Shown here piece after piece: positions 42,781-51,578 of a DNA stretch of 64,000 nt. The position numbers were made by a program, and so were the translations under genes. Position 1 is the first letter of the stretch. Each line of letters starts with the position of its first letter. Below the pieces are notes generated by a model. It did no database searches. It had not been told where the DNA came from and saw only the letters and a list, made by a program, of their open reading frames with translations. The stretch comes from UBA11358 sp049521735 (GTDB taxonomy: Bacteria; Verrucomicrobiota; Verrucomicrobiia; Limisphaerales; UBA11358), in NCBI GenBank assembly GCA_049521735.1, contig JBEKON010000005.1, forward strand, positions 1 to 64,000. Reading direction: 5' to 3'.

Positions 42781-42810
42781 GACACGAATTTCACGAATTG
42801 GCACGAATTT
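42781..42810 (-). repeat. decamer repeat (CACGAATT) upstream of DUF6941-like gene
   Basis: Three decamers (GACACGAATT, TCACGAATTG, GCACGAATTT) begin 11 nt upstream of the start at 42769. In the gene's orientation the core reads AATTCGTG. Confidence 0.8.
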
Positions 42811-42895
42811 CTTTCAACCAAGTTCCTCTCGACAAATAAAATTTAGGGAATACGTTTTCGATTAAGCGGTAAAAATAAATCACCACGTTCGTTTT

Positions 42896-43540
42896 ATGAT
42901 TCGTAAATTGTCTTTGGCGCTTATCATTTTGATTTTTGCCACTAGCATTGTTTACGTCGGCTTGTTGACAAACTGGTTTCGATATGGAGTATCACTTGAA
43001 GCTCTTTTTGTAATCATTCCGCTTACACTCGGAACACTTTTAAGTGCAATCGTTACGACCATCGCATACTGGAAACGTAGCACCCTCAACTTCGTTATCG
43101 CAATTGTTGCTACGGTAACAGCGGCGGGATTTACTTTTGCAGCACAGCGAGAAGCCTTCGGCGTATTCCCTTCATTTTACACCAACGATATCCAGAAATG
43201 TCCGATTGGTCGAATTCCCACTTCACAAGGTGAAGTCGAATACTGGATTGAATTGGAAAATCCGTTCGCGAACTCTCATCGTGAATATCTATTTGTTCAT
43301 CGAAAAACAGATGTGTATCGAATACAGATTCAAATTTTTGATTCAGGCTTCCATGCCGTTGGATACACTTCCGCTAACAATGCGACCGATTGGGGTGAAT
43401 TAACAGCAACTTCGGATTCAAACATTTTTCTCTTAAAACTCGGTCCTTCGTTTATTCCCGGCGGTCGTTTCAAAATAAATTTAGTTTCTCAACAAGCAAC
43501 GAGAGCCCAATCAACGACCGATTCAAATAGTATTCGTTAG
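42896..43540 (+). CDS. membrane protein of unknown function
   Basis: 214 residues, not recognised. Three hydrophobic segments occur at about 5-24, 35-58 and 66-84, then an extracytoplasmic region of about 120 residues with alternating polar and aromatic residues. The gene is AT-rich, with codon use unlike the flanking uvrC and purC, suggesting acquisition. It overlaps nothing; the uvrC gene ends 11 nt downstream on the other strand. Confidence 0.65.
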   Translation: MIRKLSLALIILIFATSIVYVGLLTNWFRYGVSLEALFVIIPLTLGTLLSAIVTTIAYWKRSTLNFVIAIVATVTAAGFTFAAQREAFGVFPSFYTNDIQKCPIGRIPTSQGEVEYWIELENPFANSHREYLFVHRKTDVYRIQIQIFDSGFHAVGYTSANNATDWGELTATSDSNIFLLKLGPSFIPGGRFKINLVSQQATRAQSTTDSNSIR

Positions 43541-43550
43541 TGGTTTTACA

Positions 43551-45107
43551 CTACGCTGTAAGAACTGACCGCGCTTCGAGAAAAGCTTTCAGTTCCTTCG
43601 CCGCTTTTCCGCCGAAACCCGGCACGGCAGCGATTTGTTCCAGCGTCGCCGTTCGCAATCGCTGCACCGAGCCGAATCTTTTCAGCAACGCCTGTTTGCG
43701 CCGCTCCCCGATGCCGGGAAATTCATCCAGCACGCTTTCCGAAATCCGCTTGATGCGGAGCTGCGCGTTGTAGGAATTCGCCACGCGATGCGATTCATCG
43801 CGAATCCGCTGGAGCAGTTTCACCCCCGGATGGTTGAGGCCGAGCCGCAGCGGTTCGCTTTTACCGGGCTGGTAAATCTCCTCAAATTCCTTTGCCAGCC
43901 CGATAACGGGAATTTTTTCGAGGCCAAGTTTCTTCAACTCGGCACACGCGGCATTGAGCTGCCCCTTGCCGCCGTCGATCAGGATGAGTTGGGGAAGCGT
44001 AGGACAGGCGTCCCGCCTGTCTCCATCTTTTGATCTGGAAGTATGAGACAGGCTGGAAGCCTGTCCTACGTTGGATTCGCGTAAAAGCCGCGAATACCGG
44101 CGTTGCACCACCTCCGCCATGCTGGCAAAATCGTCCTGGCCCTCGACCGTTTTGATTTTGAACCGGCGATAATTCGCGCGGTCGGGCCGGCCGTTTTTGA
44201 AACTCACGAGCGACGCCACGGCGAACGTGCCGCTGATGTTCGAAATGTCGAAACCTTCGATGCGTTGAGGCGGTGCGGATAAACCAAGAACCTTTGCGAG
44301 TTCGGCCAGATCGCGCTGCGGATCCATCGCCAGCGGCAACGTGTAAGGCACGCGCTTGAATTTTCGTTCCTTCTTCGTCGTTTCGTTCAGGTCGGAGATG
44401 AGATCGCGCAAGTTGGCGGCCTTCTCGTAATCCTGTGACGCGGCGGCCCTGCGCATTTCGATTTCGAGCTGTTCCTTCATTTCGTGGCACTGGCCTTCGA
44501 TGAAATCGCACGCGGCGGTCACCTGCTCCAGGTATTGTTCGTGCGTCACATTGCCGATGCATGGCGCGGTGCAGTATTTAAGGTGCGCATAAAGGCAATG
44601 CTTGTAGTCGGCCTCGCCCGGCGTGAACACGCGGCAGCCGCGCAGATTGAACTGCCGCCGTACCAACGCGAGCGTGTTGCGCAGCGCGCCCGAATTCGAG
44701 AACGGCCCGAAGTACCGCGCGCCATCGTCTTTTTTCAGCCGGGTGAAGGTAAAGTTGGGGATCGGGTCGTTCAAATTCACCTTGAGCATCAGGAACCGTT
44801 TGTCGTCGCGGAAACTGACGTTGTAGCGCGGGTGAAATTCCTTGATGAGTTTGCCTTCGAGCAGAAACGCCTCCGGTTCGCTCCGCACGACGTGAATGTC
44901 GAAATCATGGATGGCCTCGACCAGCGCGTTGAATTTCAGGTCCCAGCCCATGCGCCGCGACGGATGGAAATACTGGCTCACACGTTTGCGCAGGTCGCGC
45001 GCCTTGCCGACGTAAATGACCGTGCCGAACCGGTCCTTCATCAGGTAGATGCCCGGTTTGTGCGGCAAGACGCTCAACTTCTTGCGGATGGCTTCAATCA
45101 CAGTCAC
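43551..45107 (-). CDS. uvrC: excinuclease ABC subunit C
   Basis: 518 residues. Makes both incisions in nucleotide excision repair. The GIY-YIG domain is at residues 15-95 (KPGIYLMKDRFGTVIYVGKA), the UVR domain near 205-240 (DYEKAANLRDLI), and the RNase-H-like domain has FDISNISG, LILIDGGKGQLNA and DESHRVANSYN; two HhH motifs close the C-terminus. A 73-nt inverted repeat inserts about 24 residues (residues 345-370) just before LPQLILIDGG. Total length is below the E. coli 610, so interdomain linkers are short. Confidence 0.93.
   Translation of the reverse strand: MTVIEAIRKKLSVLPHKPGIYLMKDRFGTVIYVGKARDLRKRVSQYFHPSRRMGWDLKFNALVEAIHDFDIHVVRSEPEAFLLEGKLIKEFHPRYNVSFRDDKRFLMLKVNLNDPIPNFTFTRLKKDDGARYFGPFSNSGALRNTLALVRRQFNLRGCRVFTPGEADYKHCLYAHLKYCTAPCIGNVTHEQYLEQVTAACDFIEGQCHEMKEQLEIEMRRAAASQDYEKAANLRDLISDLNETTKKERKFKRVPYTLPLAMDPQRDLAELAKVLGLSAPPQRIEGFDISNISGTFAVASLVSFKNGRPDRANYRRFKIKTVEGQDDFASMAEVVQRRYSRLLRESNVGQASSLSHTSRSKDGDRRDACPTLPQLILIDGGKGQLNAACAELKKLGLEKIPVIGLAKEFEEIYQPGKSEPLRLGLNHPGVKLLQRIRDESHRVANSYNAQLRIKRISESVLDEFPGIGERRKQALLKRFGSVQRLRTATLEQIAAVPGFGGKAAKELKAFLEARSVLTA
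43998..44070. repeat. 73-nt inverted repeat inside uvrC
   Basis: Arms 43998-44021 and 44047-44070 (24 nt, about 21 paired) around a 25-nt loop. Each arm starts with GTAGGACAGGC. In frame, it encodes VGQASSLSHTSRSKDG and onward. Confidence 0.93.
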
Positions 45108-45257
45108 AATGGAATTTCAACGCAAAGCCGCCAGGGTGCAAAGGAATTTTCAACCGCCAATTTGCGCGGACAAGCGCGGAAACGAGACCTGATTTTTGAG
45201 TTGCATGTCGAATCGAATGGGCGTATCAGGCGGGCAAACCCAAGAAAGGAAACCCAT

Positions 45258-45629
45258 ATGCCAGAAAACCAAACACCAACGCCGCCACCGGCGACCGGCG
45301 GTGAAGATAAAACGGTCGCAATCGTCGCTTACATCACCCTGATTGGCTTCATTGTGGCCATCATCGTTCACATGAACAAAAAGACGAAGCTTGGCGCGTT
45401 TCACCTCCGCCAGATGCTCGGTTTTTTATTGACCGGCATCGCCGTTGTGGTTTGTGAAGTCATTCTTGTCTTTATTCCCGTCCTCGGCTGGCTGTGCATT
45501 GTAGCTCTATGGGCTTCGATGCTGGTGCTTTGGATTCTTGGACTGGTCGCCGCCATCAACGGTGAGATGAAGCCCATGCCGGTGGTCGGGCCGTTCTATC
45601 AGAAATGGTTCGGCACCACCTTTGATTGA
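45258..45629 (+). CDS. DUF4870/Tic20-like membrane protein
   Basis: 123 residues from the ATG at 45258, preceded by AAGAAAGGA; the same frame is open far upstream but there it is the antisense of uvrC. Helices near 20-38, 50-75 and 80-102 and the FHLRQMLGFLL segment fit DUF4870. The N-terminus is rich in Pro/Thr. Function unknown. Confidence 0.85.
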   Translation: MPENQTPTPPPATGGEDKTVAIVAYITLIGFIVAIIVHMNKKTKLGAFHLRQMLGFLLTGIAVVVCEVILVFIPVLGWLCIVALWASMLVLWILGLVAAINGEMKPMPVVGPFYQKWFGTTFD

Positions 45630-45682
45630 CAGGCGTCCCCTTGGGATTCGCGAAAGCGGATGTCGGCCCATTATTTTAATTC

Positions 45683-45705
45683 AGGGACGGCGATACGCCG
45701 TCCCT
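45683..45705. repeat. 23-nt perfect hairpin
   Basis: Arms AGGGACGGCG and CGCCGTCCCT around ATA, in the spacer between the DUF4870 and DedA genes. Both genes end here, so it may also serve as a terminator. Confidence 0.8.
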
Positions 45706-45717
45706 CCCAAAAAATCT

Positions 45718-45738
45718 ATTCTGCCTTCTGCCTTCTCA
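45718..45738. repeat. heptamer array at the 3' end of the DedA gene
   Basis: Units ATTCTGC, CTTCTGC, CTTCTCA, overlapping the DedA stop codon. Confidence 0.7.
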
Positions 45739-46368
45739 CTTCGCAGTTTGCCTGATGTGCCGGTGGACGAAGAAATAATAAAGTCCGCCGAGCACCAGCA
45801 TTGCGCCAGCGAGCCAGAGGGTGACGCGATGATACTCGCCATTCATCAACTGCTCATCCTGCCCGGCTTTGACACCGACGTAGCACAGCACCGCGCACCA
45901 GATCGCCGAGCCGAGCAGTGTGTAGATTGAAAATTTCAGGTAATTCATCCGCACGATGCCCGCCGGAATGCCGATGAGATGCCGCACCACCGGCAGCAAC
46001 CGCGAAATGAAAATGCCCATCGCGCCGTAATGCGCCGACCAGCGCTCAGCCTTTTCGACTTTCTCCGGCGAAATCATCACGAACCGGCCATAACGCATTA
46101 CCAGTGGACGCCCGGCAATTCGCGACGCCCAATACATCGCCGTCGCGCCGAGCCACGAACCGAGCGCTCCGGCAATGACGATGCCCCAAAGACTTAGCGG
46201 AATCTGCTGGGTGTAGGCCAGATGCGCCGCGGGCGGGATGATGACTTCGCTCGGCAATGGCGCAACAGAGCTTTCGATGGCCATGAGCAACACGATGACC
46301 GAATAACCACCGCTTTTGAGCGCACCCAAATACCAGGCAATGACGGGCTTGAACAGCGACTTGAACAT
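45736..46368 (-). CDS. DedA family membrane protein
   Basis: 210 residues. DedA/VTT proteins help move undecaprenyl phosphate or phospholipids across the inner membrane. The conserved ESSVAPLPSEVIIPPAAHLA and GSWLGATAMYWASRIAGRP segments and the FISRLLPVVRHLIGIPAGI core (quoted as RLLPVVRHLIGIPAG) are present. Convergent with the DUF4870 gene. Confidence 0.93.
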   Translation of the reverse strand: MFKSLFKPVIAWYLGALKSGGYSVIVLLMAIESSVAPLPSEVIIPPAAHLAYTQQIPLSLWGIVIAGALGSWLGATAMYWASRIAGRPLVMRYGRFVMISPEKVEKAERWSAHYGAMGIFISRLLPVVRHLIGIPAGIVRMNYLKFSIYTLLGSAIWCAVLCYVGVKAGQDEQLMNGEYHRVTLWLAGAMLVLGGLYYFFVHRHIRQTAK

Positions 46369-46424
46369 CGGATGCTGGTTATAGCGGAAAAAACCATGGG
46401 AGCAATCCGCGAATTAACATGAAT

Positions 46425-47996
46425 TTATTTCCCGGATTTTTGGTGGGCGTAATAAGCCTGAATTTCTTCAGCGGTTGCAGGCTGCGGCCAGACCCAGTCA
46501 AGCGCACGAGAATTTTGCCAGTAAAAATACGAGGACTCGACATTTTGGGACAGCGAAGGATCGCCGCCATCGTCTTCGCCGTTTTCGCCGACGGAATAAA
46601 GCAGGAATGTTCCATCCGCTTTTAGTCGATAGCGCAACGGCTGGCCGTCCATCGGATCGAGTGGAATTGACGAAACAAATTCCGGCACGAGCGAACCCAA
46701 ATTTGGCGGATAATTTCCATGTTTGAGTTGATAACGTTTCAAAGCGATGGCTGTTATTGTCATCTGTTTCGCAGTTTCTGCTCTCATCGCCTTGCGAGAA
46801 AAAGCACCAAGCGAATGCACGCCTGCAGACAATATGAAGTGCATATCCGCTTCTTTTGGATCAGAAAACTGAAATGTATCTTCATTATTTGTGCCTATAA
46901 AAATCTTCCGCAATTTGTCCTCTTGTTCATGTTGTGCTGTCAGTAATGAATACTTTGCCTCGGCAGAACGCGTTGTTTCTAAAAACACCTGATAACTTTT
47001 TATCAGACGCAATTCGTCAGGATAAGACCACCAATATCGCCACATAAAAATTTTGGTTGTCGTCCTAGCCTTGGCCCAAAGGCTCTCGTCTTCACTTGGA
47101 AGCCCTATTAACTCTCGTGATCTTCTTCCGAGAACAAAATACTGTTGCAATCCGGAATTGGAACTCCTCCATTTTTTGAGGGTTATTTCAGCAGCTGCGC
47201 GTTCCATTGCCAGCGCATTTTCTTCGCCACGAACAAAATCCAAGTTTGCCCAATTATGCTGCAATTCTACAAGTTGTTCGTCGGTCAGATTTGGAGATTG
47301 CAGAACCTCCCAATTGACTTCCAAGGCAATGCTGGCAATCGCCATGCGGACAAGCTCGGAAATAATAAGCCGCTCATCGCGCATGGCTTTTACCAAAGCA
47401 AGCATGGCGCGCAGATTTTTTACCGCCGAAATTGTGTCGCTGCGATGCAAGTCACAAAGTGCAGCAGCCTCCAAACGTTGTGCTGCTCTTTTTGATTGTG
47501 CGAGATAAAAATTGGTAAAATTAAGATTGGCAACTCCTTGTTCATATTTGATTTGAAAATTGAAAGTCGGCTTTTCAATGATTTGCTGAAGCAACACAAA
47601 AGCTTTTGCATTTTGAACAACGGCTGCCGTCACATTTCCCCAAGAATTAGTTCCATCAATATCTCGAATGTCAGGCTGCTGCCATCGAATCATTGCCTTG
47701 CCCGGTGCAACCATTCTCATCCCATAAACATAATTTGTTTCCAAAAGACTTTTGTCCGCATGAAATGACGCATCAAATAGCTCATCTGCATTACGAAAAG
47801 TATCAGCACTGTTTTGTTCCGGCGGTACGGACGATGGAATCACTTGCGCCAAATCCATCGGTTCGCCCTTGGCTTTGAGTTCGGCGATGTAAGCCTCTGT
47901 TACGGCGCGCAGTTGGTAATGGTGAATGATAGGAATGAGAATCGCCGCGCCTAACGCCACAACAACGACGATTAAAAATTTTCTGCGGTGGCTCAT
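46425..47996 (-). CDS. anchored protein with a type II secretion-like C-terminal segment
   Basis: 523 residues from the ATG at 47996 (MSHRRKFLIVVVVALGAAIL), giving a single N-terminal transmembrane anchor at about 6-24. The bulk is helical and unassigned. The last 100 residues (ALKRYQLKHGNYPPNLGSLV, then PLDPMDGQPLRYRLKADGTF and SVGENGEDDGGDPS) match the GspG-like ending frequent in Verrucomicrobiota and Planctomycetota surface proteins. The middle is AT-richer. It starts 6 nt after the uracil-DNA glycosylase gene. Confidence 0.7.
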   Translation of the reverse strand: MSHRRKFLIVVVVALGAAILIPIIHHYQLRAVTEAYIAELKAKGEPMDLAQVIPSSVPPEQNSADTFRNADELFDASFHADKSLLETNYVYGMRMVAPGKAMIRWQQPDIRDIDGTNSWGNVTAAVVQNAKAFVLLQQIIEKPTFNFQIKYEQGVANLNFTNFYLAQSKRAAQRLEAAALCDLHRSDTISAVKNLRAMLALVKAMRDERLIISELVRMAIASIALEVNWEVLQSPNLTDEQLVELQHNWANLDFVRGEENALAMERAAAEITLKKWRSSNSGLQQYFVLGRRSRELIGLPSEDESLWAKARTTTKIFMWRYWWSYPDELRLIKSYQVFLETTRSAEAKYSLLTAQHEQEDKLRKIFIGTNNEDTFQFSDPKEADMHFILSAGVHSLGAFSRKAMRAETAKQMTITAIALKRYQLKHGNYPPNLGSLVPEFVSSIPLDPMDGQPLRYRLKADGTFLLYSVGENGEDDGGDPSLSQNVESSYFYWQNSRALDWVWPQPATAEEIQAYYAHQKSGK

Positions 47997-48001
47997 ATAA
48001 T

Positions 48002-48925
48002 TCACACTTTCAGGAAAAACCGCCTCTGCTTTTCGCTGATGGGCATTTCGAGCTTTTCCATCACGGCCAGCATATCTTCCCAGACCTTGCGCTTCTCGCT
48101 CATGGCCTGGTTGCGGAGCAGATACGCCGGATGATACGTCGGCATGAGTGGCGTGCCGCGATAGGTCTTCCAAGTGCCGCGCAGCTTGGTGATGCCAAGG
48201 GTCTTGCCGAGCAGCCCTTCCACCGCCGTGGCACCGAGGGCGACAATCACTTTGGGCCGGATCAAATCAATCTGCTCGTGCAAATACGGGATGCACGTGG
48301 CCATTTCGTTAGCGGTGGGCTTGCGGTTGCCGGCGGTCTGGCCGGGGGTGTCGGGACGGCATTTCAAAATGTTGCCGATGTAAACGTCCGCGCGCTGCAG
48401 TCCCATCGCCTGGATGATTCTCGTGAGCAACTGGCCGGCCTTGCCGACGAATGGTTCGCCCTGCTCGTCTTCGTCTCCGCCCGGCGCCTCGCCGACGAAC
48501 ATGAGTTGCGCGTCAATGCTGCCGACGCCGAACACGACGTTCTTGCGCGATGACGCAAGGTGCGCGCACTTGACACAGGCCAGCGCCCGCTCGCGCAACG
48601 CGGCAAACGCAGCGGCTTTTGCCTGCGGATCGAGCGGCGGACCCTGGCTGGCAATGGTCTCGCTCGGCAACGCGAGCAATGTCGCCTGTTCCACAATGGG
48701 TGGAGATTTACTTTTTTGGTAGGAACGAGCCGCCGGCTCGTCCGATTGGGGAGGAACTTCCGACGGACGCGCGGGCCGCGCGTCCCTACCTTCAATTGGA
48801 CGCACCGGTTGCGCCAAGGCGCGAAGCGTTTCAGGCGAAACGGCGACATGCCGCACGCCTCGCGATTTCAAATCTTCGAGATGTTGAATCGTCGCGTCGA
48901 GCAATTTGTCGTAATCCGCAGACAT
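48002..48925 (-). CDS. type-4 uracil-DNA glycosylase with N-terminal insert
   Basis: 307 residues. Fe-S family 4 UDG: LMFVGEAPGGDEDEQGEPFV, IGNILKCRP, and MPTYHPAYLLRN are the family motifs; the cluster cysteines include CVKCAHL and LKCRP. The roughly 110 residues before CVKC form a low-complexity extension in which a 73-nt inverted repeat encodes residues 45-69. Family 4 enzymes remove uracil from DNA. Confidence 0.92.
   Translation of the reverse strand: MSADYDKLLDATIQHLEDLKSRGVRHVAVSPETLRALAQPVRPIEGRDARPARPSEVPPQSDEPAARSYQKSKSPPIVEQATLLALPSETIASQGPPLDPQAKAAAFAALRERALACVKCAHLASSRKNVVFGVGSIDAQLMFVGEAPGGDEDEQGEPFVGKAGQLLTRIIQAMGLQRADVYIGNILKCRPDTPGQTAGNRKPTANEMATCIPYLHEQIDLIRPKVIVALGATAVEGLLGKTLGITKLRGTWKTYRGTPLMPTYHPAYLLRNQAMSEKRKVWEDMLAVMEKLEMPISEKQRRFFLKV
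48718..48790. repeat. 73-nt inverted repeat inside the uracil-DNA glycosylase gene
   Basis: Arms 48718-48743 and 48765-48790, 21 of 26 paired, 21-nt loop. Both arms end in a GGTAGG-type border and each has its own inner palindrome. In frame. Confidence 0.9.
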
Positions 48926-49020
48926 GGTGTCATCGTAACTTGCGCCGCGTCGTCCGCACGAAAATTCTGCATGCAGCTAAAGCTTGCAGCCGAATCCATC
49001 ACAAGACTACCGTTTCGTCT

Positions 49021-49842
49021 GTGACTCTGGAAGACCATCTGGGCGATATTATCAGCAAGGCGCGCGCCATGAGCGGCATTTCCGCCGCCGCAGCGTCAAA
49101 GGCCGCCGGGATTTCCGAAACCGAATTGTCCGCGCTGGAAAATTCAGGCCTCACAGCAAAAAAACTAAATTTCGCCTCGCTCGCGTCGTTGATTGGTTTA
49201 AATGCGTCCAAACTCGAAGGCATTGCCAACAACTGGCTGCCAACGGAGAAAGACCTGGGCACGTGGCGCGAATTGCGCTGCTTCACAACCACAGCCGGGG
49301 GGATGGCGGTCAATGGCTATTTGATTTGGGACGAGGTTTCGCGCGAAGCCGCGCTGTTCGATACCGGCTGGGACGCGAAGCCGGTTCTGGATTGCATTGC
49401 CGAAAATCAGCTTGTGCTCCGGCACATTTTCATCACGCACTCGCATCACGATCACGTTGCTGCATTGGGCGCTATTCGCGAAGCGTTTCCCAGGGCGAAA
49501 GTACACAGCGGTTCCAAAAACGCGCCGGTGGACCAGCGGAACCGCGCGAATGATTTCATTCATCTCGGCAACCTGCGCATCACGAACCGCGACACGCCCG
49601 GCCACGCGGAGGACGGCGTGACTTACATCGTCGGCAACTGGCAGGAGGACGCGCCGCACGTGGCGATTGTGGGCGACGCGATTTTCGCCGGGTCAATCGG
49701 GCGCGGCAACCAGTCGTGGGATTTGGCCAGGCAGAAAATCCGCGAGCAAATTTTATCGCTGCCGCCGGAAACTTTGATTTGTCCCGGCCACGGCCCGCTG
49801 ACAACGGTCGCTGAAGAAAAGGAACACAATCCGTTCTTTTAA
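49021..49842 (+). CDS. HTH-MBL fold hydrolase fusion
   Basis: 273 residues with GTG at 49021; the upstream open frame is antisense to the glycosylase gene. Residues 5-70 form an XRE-like helix-turn-helix (SAAAASKAAGISETELSALE). The rest is a metallo-beta-lactamase fold with THSHHDHV near residue 140, GHAEDGVTYIVG, VGDAIFAGS and CPGHGP as metal-site segments. A DNA-binding domain on a hydrolase suggests a sensor or regulator, but the substrate is unknown. Confidence 0.85.
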   Translation: MTLEDHLGDIISKARAMSGISAAAASKAAGISETELSALENSGLTAKKLNFASLASLIGLNASKLEGIANNWLPTEKDLGTWRELRCFTTTAGGMAVNGYLIWDEVSREAALFDTGWDAKPVLDCIAENQLVLRHIFITHSHHDHVAALGAIREAFPRAKVHSGSKNAPVDQRNRANDFIHLGNLRITNRDTPGHAEDGVTYIVGNWQEDAPHVAIVGDAIFAGSIGRGNQSWDLARQKIREQILSLPPETLICPGHGPLTTVAEEKEHNPFF

Positions 49843-49901
49843 TTTACGATTTGACCCGAGTATTGGCGATTGTTAGCCTTCCCTCCGTTCCAAACGGTTT
49901 T

Positions 49902-50375
49902 ATGCGACATACCATTTCAGTTCTCGTGGAGAACAAGTTCGGCGTGCTGACGCGCGTGGCGGGCCTGTTCAGCGGACGCGGCTACAACATTGACACGCTC
50001 AACGTCGGCCCGACGCAGGATCCCAAGACGTCGCGCATGAGCATCGTCACGCACGGCGACGAGGCGACGCTGGAGCAAATCGTCAAGCAGCTCAACAAGC
50101 TGCCCGACGTACTCAAGGTGCAGGATTTCCACGAGGGCGAATATGTGGATCGTGAACTGGTGCTCGTGAAGGTTTCAGTGGATTCGAAGTCGCGCGCCGA
50201 GGTGATGCAAATCACGGACATTTTCCGCGCGAAAATCGTGGACGTGCAACCCAAGAGCCTCGCCATTGAAATCACCGGCAACGAAAGCAAGGTGGAAAAG
50301 TTCGTCGAATTGATGAGTTCGTTCGGCGTGACGGACATCACACGCACCGGCAAGGTCGCGTTGCCGAGAAAATAG
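49902..50375 (+). CDS. ilvN: acetolactate synthase small subunit
   Basis: 157 residues from the ATG at 49902 (MRHTISVLVENKFGVLTRVA). Regulatory ACT-domain subunit conferring valine feedback on branched-chain amino acid synthesis. The ACT core GYNIDTLNVGPTQDP and the C-terminal ALS-ss domain (KSLAIEITGNESKVEKFVEL) are seen. The catalytic ilvB is not adjacent; ilvC follows at 44 nt. Confidence 0.94.
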   Translation: MRHTISVLVENKFGVLTRVAGLFSGRGYNIDTLNVGPTQDPKTSRMSIVTHGDEATLEQIVKQLNKLPDVLKVQDFHEGEYVDRELVLVKVSVDSKSRAEVMQITDIFRAKIVDVQPKSLAIEITGNESKVEKFVELMSSFGVTDITRTGKVALPRK

Positions 50376-50419
50376 CTTCAAGTCAGGCAGTTACTTAACG
50401 TTCAACTTCACAAGAAATC

Positions 50420-51520
50420 ATGGCAAAAATCAATTTTGGCGGCACCCTCGAAACAGTTGTCACTCGCAAGGAATTCCCGATGGCCAAAGCCCGTCGGGTG
50501 TTGAAAAACGAAACTATCGCCATCATCGGCTACGGCGTGCAGGGGCCGGCGCAATCGCTCAACCTGCGCGACAACGGTTTCAAGGTCATCATCGGCCAGG
50601 CGCCGCAGTTCAAGCGCGACTGGGACCGCGCCGTGAAGGACGGCTGGAAACCCGGCAAGACACTTTTCGACATTGAAGAGGCCGTGCGCCGCGGCACGAT
50701 CATTCAAATGCTCGTGTCTGATGCTGCGCAACGCGCCATCTGGCCGAGCGTAAAGCGAAATCTGAAACCGGGCGCCGCGCTCTATTTCTCGCACGGCTTT
50801 TCCATCGCCTACCGGAAGCTGACCGGCGTGATTCCGCCAAAGAATGTGGACGTCATCATGGTTGCGCCCAAAGGCTCTGGCCTGAACGTCCGGCGCAATT
50901 TTCTCACCGGCGCGGGCATCAATTCGAGTTTCGCCGTCGAACAAGACGCCACCGGCCATGCCAAGGACCGGTGTCTGGCGGTCGGCGTTGGCATCGGTTC
51001 CGGCTATTTGTTTCCGACCACCTTCCAGCACGAAGTGTTCAGTGATCTTACGGGCGAACGCGGTGTGTTGATGGGCGCGCTGGCCGGCATCATGGAGGCG
51101 CAATACGATGTGCTCCGCGCCCACGGCCATTCGCCGAGCGAAGCGTTCAACGAGACCGTCGAGGAACTCACGCAGTCGCTCATCCGCCTCGTGGACGAGA
51201 ACGGCATGGACTGGATGTATTCCAACTGCTCGGCGACCGCCCAGCGCGGCGCCTTGGACTGGAAACCGAAATTCAAGAAGGCCGTACTGCCGGTATTCAA
51301 GGCGCTGTATGAACGCGTCCGGACCGGCAAGGAATGCGCCCGCGTGCTCTCCGCCTGCGGCGCACCGAATTACCAGGCGCAGTTGCAGGAGGAACTGGGC
51401 GAAATCCACAATTCCGAAATGTGGCGCGCCGGCGCTGCTTCCCGCGCGTTGCGTCCCAAGCAATCTGACAAGGCCATCGCCAAAGGCACCAAGGGCGTTT
51501 CGGGACGCACGTCAAACTAA
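50420..51520 (+). CDS. ilvC: ketol-acid reductoisomerase, fungal/Bacteroidetes-like form
   Basis: 366 residues. NADPH-dependent step of valine and isoleucine synthesis. The dinucleotide motif GYGVQGPAQSL is near residue 38. The APKGSGLNVRRNFLTGAGIN and SDLTGERGVLMG segments, and CSATAQRGALDW near the C-terminus, resemble yeast Ilv5 more than the usual bacterial enzyme. Magnesium-binding D and E residues (SDLTGERG, EAFNETVEELTQ) are retained. Ends at a strong terminator. Confidence 0.94.
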   Translation: MAKINFGGTLETVVTRKEFPMAKARRVLKNETIAIIGYGVQGPAQSLNLRDNGFKVIIGQAPQFKRDWDRAVKDGWKPGKTLFDIEEAVRRGTIIQMLVSDAAQRAIWPSVKRNLKPGAALYFSHGFSIAYRKLTGVIPPKNVDVIMVAPKGSGLNVRRNFLTGAGINSSFAVEQDATGHAKDRCLAVGVGIGSGYLFPTTFQHEVFSDLTGERGVLMGALAGIMEAQYDVLRAHGHSPSEAFNETVEELTQSLIRLVDENGMDWMYSNCSATAQRGALDWKPKFKKAVLPVFKALYERVRTGKECARVLSACGAPNYQAQLQEELGEIHNSEMWRAGAASRALRPKQSDKAIAKGTKGVSGRTSN

Positions 51521-51541
51521 AGTCCTCGAAAAAATTTAAAG

Positions 51542-51569
51542 GCCGCTGGAGCAATCCGGCGGCTTTTTT
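51542..51569 (+). terminator. rho-independent terminator after ilvC
   Basis: Stem GCCGCTGGA / TCCGGCGGC (one G-T pair), loop GCAA, then six T. About 20 nt after the ilvC stop. Confidence 0.93.
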
Positions 51570-51578
51570 ATTTCAATA

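Noticed and set aside
44484..45257. Upstream extension of the DUF4870 frame
   Set aside because: Antisense to uvrC and without similarity; a good ribosome-binding site precedes the ATG at 45258.
50408..51463. Open frame of 351 codons antisense to ilvC
   Set aside because: Shadow of a highly conserved gene.
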